Shown here in pieces: positions 56,145 to 64,000 of a stretch of 64,000 nt of DNA (its first letter is position 1; every line of letters begins with the position of its first letter). The stretch is from Phytopythium helicoides (taxonomy: Eukaryota > Oomycota > Peronosporomycetes > Pythiales > Pythiaceae). A program made the position numbers and the translations under genes. The stretch spans positions 1,054,001 to 1,118,000 of the forward strand of contig JANFNE010000011.1 of the NCBI GenBank assembly GCA_024867545.1. Direction: 5' to 3'. Below the pieces are notes generated by a model. The model was not told the DNA's origin. It made no database searches and was given only the letters and a program-made list of their open reading frames with translations.

Positions 56145-58085
56145 ATGAGCGCGCAGCTGCGCGCGTCCAAGAGCGACGCGCGGGCCTCGCGTGCGCTGTC
56201 GTCGCGGCGCAGCCGGTCGGCCGATCGGCGGAGCGCCGACAGCAGCAGCAAACGCAGCGCGGGGACGATCGCGGTCGACGACGAGCCAGACGGCGCGCTA
56301 TCGTCGTCGGCGTCGGTGACGGGGAGCGACCAGCACGGAGCTGCGCGGTCTGCGAGCTCCAGGTGGTCGCGGATGGCGGCCATTTGCCGAGCGCCGGCGG
56401 CGGCGGCGAGCAGCAAGAAGGCGCCAGTGACCATGTACTCGATCACGTTCTTCCCGTGGAAGATGGAAGCGTTCGGGTACTACTCGAACCCGGCGGCGGC
56501 AGCGGCGTGGGTGCCCGACACGGCCAGCATGCGCTGCCAGATCTGCCTCGCGGCGTTCACGCTCATGAGACGCCGCCACCACTGCCGACTCTGCGGACAC
56601 CTCGTGTGCAACGACTGCTCGCTCGCGCGCACCTTCCTGCCGTTCTCGTCCAGCGCGCGCAGCCAGCACCACATGATCCGTGACGGCGTGCCGCAGCGGA
56701 CCTGCAACTCGTGCGCCAACACGCTGCACAACATGGCCTCGCAGCACGACTCACGAGTGCAAAAGTTCACCGTCAGCTCTGCTTCACGCGAGAAACAAGG
56801 TCGTGTGGATGTCGAGCGACCGCAGCACTGGCGCACGCGACTACTCACCCGAAGCAAAGAGGACGAGAAGGCACGCAGCGATGAGCTGGCGCTAGAAAAG
56901 GATCAAGCGCTGATGTGGCGGGGATCTAGCGTTCCGCGCGGCTCCAGCGTGCTGTCTACAGCGCAGGCAGAAGAAGTCGACGAGATCTTGTATGCGCGAG
57001 CGCTCTCCCACAGCAAGTCGATGATCAAGCAGTTTATCGTGAGCTCGCAGTGGCTCGAGCAATGGCTACAGTATGTTCACATGGACGCTGCGAGCATTGC
57101 AAGGATGAGCTCAGGAAGCGCCCGAGTGCCTTCCCGTGGCATCGCTAGGGACAGCGGTGTTGCTTCCTCCCCTAGACCCGGACCGGTGACCAACTACTCG
57201 CTGCTTGACTTTGTCAACGGGATGCTCGTCCCCAAGAAAAATCTTAGGCGGAGCTATGCGAGCGGTGCAAACGCCGACTACCACGTCGTGAGCGAGGATA
57301 TCTGGCTTGTCTTCCTTCGTTTATACGGCGGTGGCCCAAGCATCCATGCTCCGACTGCGAGCGATATTGTTCGAGCAGTGTCCGCGAACCAGGAGCCCGA
57401 CAGTTTGGAGCAAAGCAATTCTACAGCAAGAGAAAACGAGTCAACTGGAAACTGGATCATCACGGAGCTTAGCGACTCGACAGTTCCAGTTGCAGCTGTA
57501 CCGAGAGGACTCGGACCACACCGTGTCGGGTCCGTCTCTTACCGAAAGACCGAGATACACGCGGACAAGCAAAAGTCTCGTGCAGCAAGAAGTGCCATGG
57601 TGCACGAAGCGGATTCTAGAAGCAGCAGCCGTGCTCTTCGTGAAAAATCGGGTCGTGAAAACAGCTCGCGGTGGACGATTGGAAGGACATGGTCCTTCCG
57701 TCGGTCGTCCAAGAGCGGTGACAGCTTGTTTACCCATGCATACGCATCGGATGGAGCCATTGCTTACAGTCCAAGAGAGGATACCGTCGTCACAATGGCA
57801 CCATCACAAGCTCGACTCACGCATTGCGACAGCTCTAGGAGTTCAAAGGAGAGTGCAGCACGAGGCGCAGAGTCCATTGATCACCACCGAAGGAACTATA
57901 CGCTGCTCGACAACGCAAAAGAGATGGATGACGCCGATGATGAGGCGTATTCGCGCTCTACCATCGCTGCGATATCGGCCTTTGCGAGCGCTGCTACAGA
58001 GGCTCGTCGTCGGTCTGCAATGTCGCTGTCTCGCCACCCGTCGTCTCGCCTGATCGGTCCAAAATCCAACTCAAGCGCGGCGTAA
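56145..58085 (+). CDS. FYVE zinc-finger plus DUSP-domain protein
   Basis: ATG 56145 (MSAQLRASKSDARAS); 646 residues, no intron or frame break. After a Ser/Arg-rich N-terminus, a FYVE domain spans ~122-190: WVPD, RRRHHCRLCG, then CNDC and CNSC zinc ligands. FYVE domains bind PI3P on endosomes. At roughly 275-400 lies a DUSP-like domain (FIVSSQWLEQWLQYV ... PVTNYSLLDF ... EDIWLVFLRLYGGGPSI), the fold found N-terminally in many ubiquitin-specific proteases; no protease domain follows. The C-terminus is Ser-rich. A role linking endosomal membranes and ubiquitin handling is inference. The open frame extends 5' to 55932 but without an ATG. Confidence 0.86.
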   Translation: MSAQLRASKSDARASRALSSRRSRSADRRSADSSSKRSAGTIAVDDEPDGALSSSASVTGSDQHGAARSASSRWSRMAAICRAPAAAASSKKAPVTMYSITFFPWKMEAFGYYSNPAAAAAWVPDTASMRCQICLAAFTLMRRRHHCRLCGHLVCNDCSLARTFLPFSSSARSQHHMIRDGVPQRTCNSCANTLHNMASQHDSRVQKFTVSSASREKQGRVDVERPQHWRTRLLTRSKEDEKARSDELALEKDQALMWRGSSVPRGSSVLSTAQAEEVDEILYARALSHSKSMIKQFIVSSQWLEQWLQYVHMDAASIARMSSGSARVPSRGIARDSGVASSPRPGPVTNYSLLDFVNGMLVPKKNLRRSYASGANADYHVVSEDIWLVFLRLYGGGPSIHAPTASDIVRAVSANQEPDSLEQSNSTARENESTGNWIITELSDSTVPVAAVPRGLGPHRVGSVSYRKTEIHADKQKSRAARSAMVHEADSRSSSRALREKSGRENSSRWTIGRTWSFRRSSKSGDSLFTHAYASDGAIAYSPREDTVVTMAPSQARLTHCDSSRSSKESAARGAESIDHHRRNYTLLDNAKEMDDADDEAYSRSTIAAISAFASAATEARRRSAMSLSRHPSSRLIGPKSNSSAA

Positions 58086-58183
58086 AGCAGACTTGGTTTT
58101 CCGCCGCACCCTCCATCACATCAACTGTACGCACAAAATATACCTCGTTCGTTTACTTCTTGGAGACTTCGCACACTCTCAAT

Positions 58184-59677
58184 TCATTCCTCTTGCTCCT
58201 CTTCGCCATCAACGTCTTGCTCGCGCTGGTGCGCGAAGCGCATTTCCCAGTCGCGAGGCCAGAAGGGCGATGAATATGGTGTCTCGAACGAGTCGAGCTG
58301 GTCGGGCGGGTGGAACCAGTAGTTGAGTGCCAGGTGACCGTTCTCCGAGCCGAAGGACTCGACCTCGTGGAACCAGGACGCCGGCAGGAAGAGCATGTCG
58401 CCAACCTCGAGCTCGCACCAGGCAACCTTAGCGTCTCGGAAACGCGGAAACTCGTCGAAGAGCGCTTCTGCGTCCGAAGCGAGCCGCGTTGTGTCGATGC
58501 GGCTGAAGCTCACGGGATCCTTGATGGTCTGGTCCACCTTGCGGCTGTCGGCCTCAACTTCCTCAGGGTCCAGCGCGATCTCATCCAGCTCCTGCTCTTC
58601 GTCACCCTCGGGCTCTCCCTCGTCGTCGTCGTCCTCCTCCTCTTCGAAGTGGAACGCCTCTTGCTCTTCGTCATTCTCGTCCTCGTTCGGCTCCTCATCG
58701 TTATCGGCTCGCAGCACAGCCATCATGGCGGCGTCCAGGCGCTGCTCAGCCTTCTCGAGCCGCTCCTCGGCTCCCTCTTCGCCTCGCTCGACCGCTTCCT
58801 CAGCCAGCGCGAGCTCCTTCTCGGCGTTGTCCTTCTCGATGGCCGCGAGCGCCGCCGCCTCGGCGAACGGGTCGGCGCCGTACGCTGTGGTGTCCTCGCC
58901 CTCGTAGTTAATGCGCCCGTTGGCGTGCACGCGCGTCATGTTGCCGCGCGTGTACATGCGGTCGGCGTCCGCGGGCGAGTAGAGGCGGAAGCGCTTGCGG
59001 CCGCGCAGCAGCACGTACAGGTTGTCGTGGTAGTCGTGGTGCAGCCCCGTGGAGGACCCGTGGCGGTTGTTGCCCATCCAAACGTTGATGTTCTGCGGCA
59101 CGAGGTGGCCCATGAGCGCCGGCCGCAGCGGGAAGTCGCCCTGCAGCCGCTTGATGAAGCGCGCCATGACCTCCGGTCGCCCGTCCGCCTCGGCCTCCAC
59201 GTCCTGCGTCGTCAGGTAGTGCAGCTCGTCGCCCTTGGCCAGCCGCTCCAGCAGCTCGCGGAACGTCATCTGCACCTCCACGCCGCGGCCGAACTTGTCC
59301 TGCTCGTCCGCGCGCCGCTCCACCGCCAGCGTCTCATCGCCTGCCACCTCGCTCAGGTACGCGTTCGACCACTTGGCTGGCGCCGTGAACTCGGCGTCGC
59401 GCAGGAAGCCGCGCAGCACCACAGGCTTGCGCGTCGCCACGTACTCGCGGAAGAACTGCTCGGGCGACGCGATGGCGTCCACATCCACGCGCTCGACCGT
59501 GTACTCAGCCGCGGGCACCACGAAGCCGTCGTACGCGTTGCTGAAGCCCGGCGCGAGGCGAACATCGTCCGTCGTGGCTGGCACCGCAGCCTGCTGCTCC
59601 TCGCTCGTGCGCTGGCGCTTGCGAGGGCTGTCGGACGCAGCGGCCGGGCGAGAGTTGGGCTTGACATCTGCGGTCAT
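58184..59677 (-). CDS. JmjC/cupin-8 Fe(II)/2-oxoglutarate oxygenase with acidic insert
   Basis: ATG 59675-59677 (MTADVKPNSRP); 497 residues, frame-clean. Residues ~78-92 (REYVATRKPVVLRGF) and the iron site GLHHDYHDNLYVLLRGRKRF (H213, D215) match cupin-8/JmjC hydroxylases; the distal histidine is in LPASWFHEVES (~452) and is followed by NYWFHPP. Between the two halves of the barrel sits an insert of about 170 residues that is Glu/Asp/Ala-rich. The N-terminus carries a basic nuclear-signal-like PRKRQR. Substrate unknown; relatives hydroxylate proteins or tRNA bases. It converges on the FYVE gene with 98 bp between stop codons. Confidence 0.87.
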   Translation of the reverse strand: MTADVKPNSRPAAASDSPRKRQRTSEEQQAAVPATTDDVRLAPGFSNAYDGFVVPAAEYTVERVDVDAIASPEQFFREYVATRKPVVLRGFLRDAEFTAPAKWSNAYLSEVAGDETLAVERRADEQDKFGRGVEVQMTFRELLERLAKGDELHYLTTQDVEAEADGRPEVMARFIKRLQGDFPLRPALMGHLVPQNINVWMGNNRHGSSTGLHHDYHDNLYVLLRGRKRFRLYSPADADRMYTRGNMTRVHANGRINYEGEDTTAYGADPFAEAAALAAIEKDNAEKELALAEEAVERGEEGAEERLEKAEQRLDAAMMAVLRADNDEEPNEDENDEEQEAFHFEEEEDDDDEGEPEGDEEQELDEIALDPEEVEADSRKVDQTIKDPVSFSRIDTTRLASDAEALFDEFPRFRDAKVAWCELEVGDMLFLPASWFHEVESFGSENGHLALNYWFHPPDQLDSFETPYSSPFWPRDWEMRFAHQREQDVDGEEEQEE

Positions 59678-59949
59678 CGCTGCAGTGGGACAGATGGAGA
59701 CTGGCACCGCGAGCTTGTCATGGACAGCAGTGCGACATAGCAAAGCGCGAAACGATTGGCCGAGAGCCAAGCAGAGCACGCAGGAAGCGAGCAACAGGAT
59801 CTACGAGGAGGTGTTGACAAAGGTTATTTGGATGGAGTGGACACGCCCCGCTACTCGGAGCACAAGCCACGCACTCGAGCGCTGCTGCGACCGCGGTAGA
59901 CCGCGCGCCGATCAATTTTCCGTTCAAGTAAAGCGCACACACCATGCAT

Positions 59950-61787
59950 CTAGCCGAAATGGTACCGATTGCCGCCGCCCTGGCCATACCCGCCGCCGCC
60001 AAAGCCGTGACCGCCCATGCCTCCCATTCCTCCCATACCTCCCATACCTCCCATGCCTCCGCCCATGCCTCCGCCCATGCCACCGCCAAAGAACATCTGC
60101 AAGGAGATACACCAACACAAGTCAGAATCGCTGATGCAGCTACACACCACCGCAATCAGCTACGAACCTGGAAGATCTGGCTCGGGTCCACACCCATGCC
60201 GCCCATGCCGCCAGCACCACCAAAGTCGCTCTCAAGGTCCTCGAGGTCGACGCCCGAGTCGTAGCGCTGGCGCTTCTGCGGATCGGACAGGATGGCGTAG
60301 GCCTCACCGATGTCCTTGAAGCTCGCCTCGGCCTGCGCTCGCTCCTCCTCCGTCTTGCTGGCGTGGCGATCCGGGTGGAACTTGAGCGCCAGCTTCTTGT
60401 AAGCCTTCTTGATCTCGGCATCCGACGCGTTCTGCGCGACACCCAGGATCTTGTAGAAGTCCTTGCGCTTGGCCTTCTTCACCTCGAGTTTCGTCTCGCG
60501 AATGCTGTTCATGACGGAAGTATTAGCCACAAGTCCTACCACCTCTGCCAGCGCGCTCGCTATCAATCAAGAAAATAGTCGTACCTGTTCTGAATGTCGC
60601 GTTGTGCATCGTCACCAACCAGCTTGGACGCCTGGTCGTACACGCGGAGCGCCTGCTCGAGGTTCTCGAGGCCGCCCAGGGACTTCAGGCACGCCGCCTT
60701 GCGCAGGTACGCCTTGGCGTAGCCATGGTCGTAGTAAATGGCCTTGTCGCAGTCCTTGATAGCCTCTTCGTGGCGACCGAGGCGAGACAGCGCGTTGGCG
60801 CGGTTGCAGTGAATCTTGGAGTTGAACGCCTTGTTCTTCGGGTCGATCTGTAGGCACTCCGAGTACTTGTCAATGGCCTCCTGCATCTTGCCGGCCTTGA
60901 ACGAGTTGTTGGCATCCTCCTTGCTGTTCTCGAGCGAGCGGATGCGCTTGATCTCGCGCATGAACTTGCTGTTGTCCGGGTCCGACCGCAGCGCCTGCTG
61001 CAGGTGCTTGATGGCGCTGGGGAATTCACCCTGGAAGTACAAGCAGCGCGCGCGCTGGTACAGCAGGTCTGGGCTTCCTGCATCCGTGCGCATGAGTTGC
61101 GTGAGTGCCGCGAACGCCTCGTCGTAGCGCTCGCAGCCGATCAGCGCCTCGCCGCGCGCCAGCTTAATCGCGTTCGAGCCCGTGCACACCTGCAGCGCGC
61201 CGTCAAAGCACTGCACGGCCTGCGAGAAGCGCTCCTGCATTGCAGAATCCCATATTCGGTCAGTCAGAAACGAGGAACGCGGTGCAAGCGATTACATAAC
61301 AGCTCGATACTCACCGCCGCCAGGTGCTGCTTGCCGCGCTCCAGCTTGTCGAGCGCCATCTCCAGCTGTCGCTTCTCGGTCAGCAAGCTGGCGTTGTTGG
61401 GGTCTCGCACGAGCGCGGCCTGGTACGTCTTGAGCGCCTCGTTGGTCTCTCCCTGTGGGGTCCACGGCAGCCACGTCAGTGTCGCCTCCGAGGTACGTGG
61501 CAGCACGTGCAGCACCGCACCAGCGCGAGCTGCGCCTTGGCCTTGCGGATGTAGCCCTTGAAGTAGGTGGGGTCGAACACGATCGCGCGGTTGCAGTCCG
61601 TGATGACCTCCTTGTACTTGCCGATCATGAAGGACGCGGCCGCGCGGTTGCCGTAGTACGCCACCACGGTCGGCGCCGCGTCGATGGCCTGCGTGTACTT
61701 GTCGATGGCGCGCTGGTACTCGCCGCGCTTGTACAGCTCGTTGCCCTGCGCCTTGTACTCCTCGGCCATCGCCTCGCTGCGGTCCAT
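59950..61787 (-). CDS. DNAJC7-like TPR and J-domain co-chaperone
   Basis: Five exons: 61521-61787, 61315-61452, 60585-61234, 60168-60504, 59950-60096 (512 residues, frame-clean); introns of 68, 80, 80 and 71 bp, all GT-AG. Start ATG 61785-61787 ([20 protein letters not shown]). TPR units run through the first ~380 residues (for example [40 protein letters not shown]). The J domain follows (DFYKILGV ... KFHPDRH, with the HPD motif that stimulates Hsp70), then a Gly/Met-rich tail of GGM repeats. DNAJC7 passes clients between Hsp70 and Hsp90. It is longer than human DNAJC7 (494) because of the Gly-rich tail. Confidence 0.93.
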
Positions 61788-62064
61788 GGTCGGCCGGGCG
61801 GAAGGGGAGCGGCAGGTCGACAGGCACCTCCGCGCTGGAACAACCAAACAATTCTTGCGCTCTCGCGACACAGCGTAGGCTGGAAAAATGGCGTGCACCA
61901 CACCGCCAAAGATCGCTGCAAAAGTGTATCTCGAACTTTCTATTGGACCCGGACTCTCATTGGCTGCATGTGTTCAGCACTGCTAGATACGATTGGCTAA
62001 AAAGCCGCCGCACCGCTTTTCCGAGCCAACTCTCGGCGCCACAACCCAACCCGACCGCGACGAG
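61788..62064. promoter_or_regulatory. Divergent promoter region DNAJC7-like / SWIB
   Basis: 277 bp between start codons; no motif claimed. Confidence 0.45.
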
Positions 62065-62383
62065 ATGGCATCCACCAAGCTCTACAAGCTCTCGGCGCCG
62101 CTGCAGTCGCTGCTGGGCAAGCCCGCGCTCTCGCGGCCCGCGGCCGTCAAGGAGTTGTGAGTGTCCGCCTGCTGGGCCCGCGCGCAGTCCGCGAACTAAC
62201 CGAGCGCCGGCGTGCGGCAGCTGGGCGTACGTCAAGCAGCACGAGCTGCAGGATCCGGCGGACGGCCGCGTGATCCGCCCGAACGCCGAGATGAAGCAGG
62301 TCTTCCACGTGGACGAGATCAAGTTCACGCAGGTCATGGGGCTGCTCTCCAAGCATTTGGAGAAGCCGCTGGACGAGGCATAA
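62065..62383 (+). CDS. Small SWIB/MDM2-domain protein
   Basis: Exons 62065-62156 and 62221-62383 with a 64-bp intron (62157-62220; clear branch-site-like GAACTAAC and CGGCAG acceptor); 84 residues. The whole protein is one SWIB domain: LGKPALSRPAAVKE, FWAYVKQHELQDPADGRVIR, and KFTQVMGLLSKHL. Stand-alone SWIB proteins occur in chromatin remodelling complexes and in organelles or bacteria; the location here is not clear. Its stop is 65 bp from the stop of the next gene on the opposite strand. Confidence 0.92.
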
Positions 62384-62448
62384 GACAGAGAGGAGCTCCT
62401 GGCGGCGGCTGCATTACCGTTAGCATTGCTGTGAATGTTACATGGCCG

Positions 62449-64000
62449 TCAGATCTCCGTCGTGAGCACGCCGTCGGCGTCTAAATAGGTGCGAGGATCC
62501 AGCGCGCTCTCGCCGCTGTCACGCTGGTGCTTGTCATGTGTGTGCTGCTCGGCCATGACCGCGGCGAGCTGCAACTCGTGCGATAGACGCATGTCGTCGA
62601 GCAGCATGCGGTCCATTAGCCGCTGGTTTTCTTCGAGCTCGCCCGACGTCATGGAACGGCTGGTACCCAGGAGCGTGTCCGATTGTAGGAGTTGCTGGTG
62701 ATGCTGCTGCTGCTCGTGCGCTATCGATTCGGCTGAATGCCCATCAAAAGATCTCCCCGAGCCATCGTTCACTTGGGCAGGAATCGACCCCATGACTACC
62801 TGCTCAAAGAGCTGTGTCCTTCGCCGCTTTACTTTTTGAGAGCGAATTGTTCGCCCACAAAACTTGCGCGCAAATAGGTCAAATGCCTCAACAGAGATGG
62901 AAGACAACTCGGTCATAAAGTCGTCCAGAGCCTTCGAGTACTGCATATTTTGCTTGCCCACACCACGACGCTCCTTGTCCTTGATCTCCACCATGCTTTC
63001 CACAAGGCCTTCGAAAACGGGGTGTGTCCGAAATTGACCAAAGACACCCATTCGTGCAAACTTGAGCCAAAAGGCGGCGCGCTTCTTCTCGGCCCCGCTG
63101 ATCGCTTTCACCTTGACAATTTGGTAGAGTCCGCGAAATGCAGCATTCTTTGAAAGCTTGCGAAGAAATGGGTCGCTCTCGGTGAACACGCTAGGAACAA
63201 ATTTGATGTTATCAAGGTTCTTGGGAGCCTTCGAGCGACACAAAACGCTGCGGAAATTCGAAATGCTTTTCAGCTCGCGGCATGCGCGACATACGCCCTT
63301 GTCCCGGGAATCCGCTACTCGCAGACAGCGAAGGCTGCGAACGCAGTTGCCCACTTTGTCAACGCGCCACATGCATTCACTATATACAGCGTCCTGAAGA
63401 ACCAGCCGCTGCTCTTCAGTGAGTTTCTCAGCAATCTTGACGTGCTCTTCCTCACTAAAAATCTCAGGGAAGAGCTCACGAGCGATCACGTATCTCGGGC
63501 GACTACCACCGACAATTTGAACTGCACAGGCAACATAACGCTGAACCTTGTCGTCACGAAGCCCAGTACAGGGCACACCGACAAGACTAGGTGTCGGGTG
63601 TGGAGCATTCGCGGTAATATCAGACAAGAAGCGGTCCGCTTCACAAGAAATTGAAGTAGGTCCAGCCACAGCATGCTGCGCTTGAGCATCCAAGCTCTCA
63701 TTGTGGTTGTCACTGACAGAGTTTTCGTCCACAGAGTCTGCATCATTTGCCCCGCTAGAGCCTTCCTGGCGATGAGATCCATCTGCATCACCCGAGGCAG
63801 CAGTGCGCTCGTACTGTGCCCCATGTTCTGGCCCAAAAGAGCTGATATCAACGTCTTGGATATCTCCGATCGATAGGTTCGGCATCATAACTGCATTCGA
63901 GGATTCCAACAAGCGGGAAAGCCCGTCTGATTGCGTCAATCCTCCTGGGGTGGCATAAAGTAACTGTGACGATTGATGTGCACCTTCAAAAGACTCTCGT
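62449..64000 (-). CDS. Unrecognised protein with Cys-rich segment, 5' partial
   Basis: The frame is open to the right edge (the last visible codons read ESFEGAHQSSQLLYATPGGL), so the start is outside the window; at least 515 residues are visible. Features: an acidic Ser/Asp/Asn-rich N-part, a segment with a C-x7-C...CRAC pattern (CVRSLRCLRVADSRDKGVCR) that could be zinc-binding, a basic helical middle (AEKKRAAFWLKFARMGVFGQ), a Lys/Arg cluster (SQKVKRRRTQ) and a Gln/His-rich C-terminus ending LTTEI. A nuclear or nucleic-acid-binding role is possible but not shown. I do not recognise the family. Confidence 0.75.
   Translation of the reverse strand, partial: RESFEGAHQSSQLLYATPGGLTQSDGLSRLLESSNAVMMPNLSIGDIQDVDISSFGPEHGAQYERTAASGDADGSHRQEGSSGANDADSVDENSVSDNHNESLDAQAQHAVAGPTSISCEADRFLSDITANAPHPTPSLVGVPCTGLRDDKVQRYVACAVQIVGGSRPRYVIARELFPEIFSEEEHVKIAEKLTEEQRLVLQDAVYSECMWRVDKVGNCVRSLRCLRVADSRDKGVCRACRELKSISNFRSVLCRSKAPKNLDNIKFVPSVFTESDPFLRKLSKNAAFRGLYQIVKVKAISGAEKKRAAFWLKFARMGVFGQFRTHPVFEGLVESMVEIKDKERRGVGKQNMQYSKALDDFMTELSSISVEAFDLFARKFCGRTIRSQKVKRRRTQLFEQVVMGSIPAQVNDGSGRSFDGHSAESIAHEQQQHHQQLLQSDTLLGTSRSMTSGELEENQRLMDRMLLDDMRLSHELQLAAVMAEQHTHDKHQRDSGESALDPRTYLDADGVLTTEI

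Noticed and set aside
58310..59740. A 476-codon + frame opposite the JmjC gene.
   Set aside because: A GC-driven antisense shadow; the minus frame has the iron-binding motif and the clear N-terminus.

Overview
The window is nuclear DNA of a flagellated eukaryote, most likely an oomycete (stramenopile, Pythium/Phytophthora relatives). The reasons are compact, GC-rich genes with few, short GT-AG introns (about 43-102 bp); an axonemal central-pair gene (SPAG16/PF20), implying flagellated zoospores; an inositol-phosphoceramide glucuronosyltransferase-like GT8; several multidomain signalling proteins (ankyrin-PH-RING, FYVE-DUSP, multi-PDZ); and Ty3/gypsy debris. The taxon is inferred from gene content, not from a database search.

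Layout. 1-7.6 kb: 3' part of SPAG16 (+), a membrane GT8 (-) and RRP12 (+). 7.7-14.9 kb: four tandem, same-strand paralogues encoding ankyrin-PH-RING proteins. 15.4-18.0 kb: translation elongation factor 2 (-). 18.3-20.1 kb: no intact gene, only coding-like debris. 20.1-25.4 kb: a CHCHD2/10-type twin CX9C protein (-), a membrane RBR ubiquitin ligase (+) and a BUD23-like methyltransferase (+). 25.4-28.8 kb: a multi-intron coiled-coil gene (-) divergent from SDHB (+). 29.2-41.9 kb: a three-PDZ protein (-), an SCP2-domain protein (-), a DENND6-like Rab GEF (-) divergent from an asparaginyl-tRNA synthetase (+), and an HSF-type transcription factor (-). 41.9-47.2 kb: gene-poor, AT-richer DNA with a dead gypsy integrase fragment, a chromodomain-like piece and a decayed Bro-N-like reading frame. 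47.2-55.0 kb: about five head-to-tail copies of a 1.58 kb unit, each with one tRNA gene (anticodon read as UAU, Ile). 56.1-64.0 kb: a FYVE-DUSP protein (+), a JmjC/cupin-8 protein with a large acidic insert (-), a DNAJC7-like TPR-J co-chaperone (-), a small SWIB protein (+) and an unrecognised protein running off the right edge (-).

Many genes carry single-base frame breaks, including housekeeping genes such as EF2 and RRP12. Genes such as SDHB, AsnRS, JmjC, DNAJC7, HSF and PDZ read cleanly. The breaks look like consensus errors in the assembly rather than gene decay, so frame-broken housekeeping genes are listed as CDS, not pseudogenes.

The most notable features are the tRNA-bearing tandem array with its tRNA-like relic, the four-gene ankyrin-PH-RING cluster, and the FYVE-DUSP fusion. 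Gene order is typical of compact oomycete islands: many convergent or divergent pairs, with the closest divergent start codons only 91 bp apart (DENND6/AsnRS).
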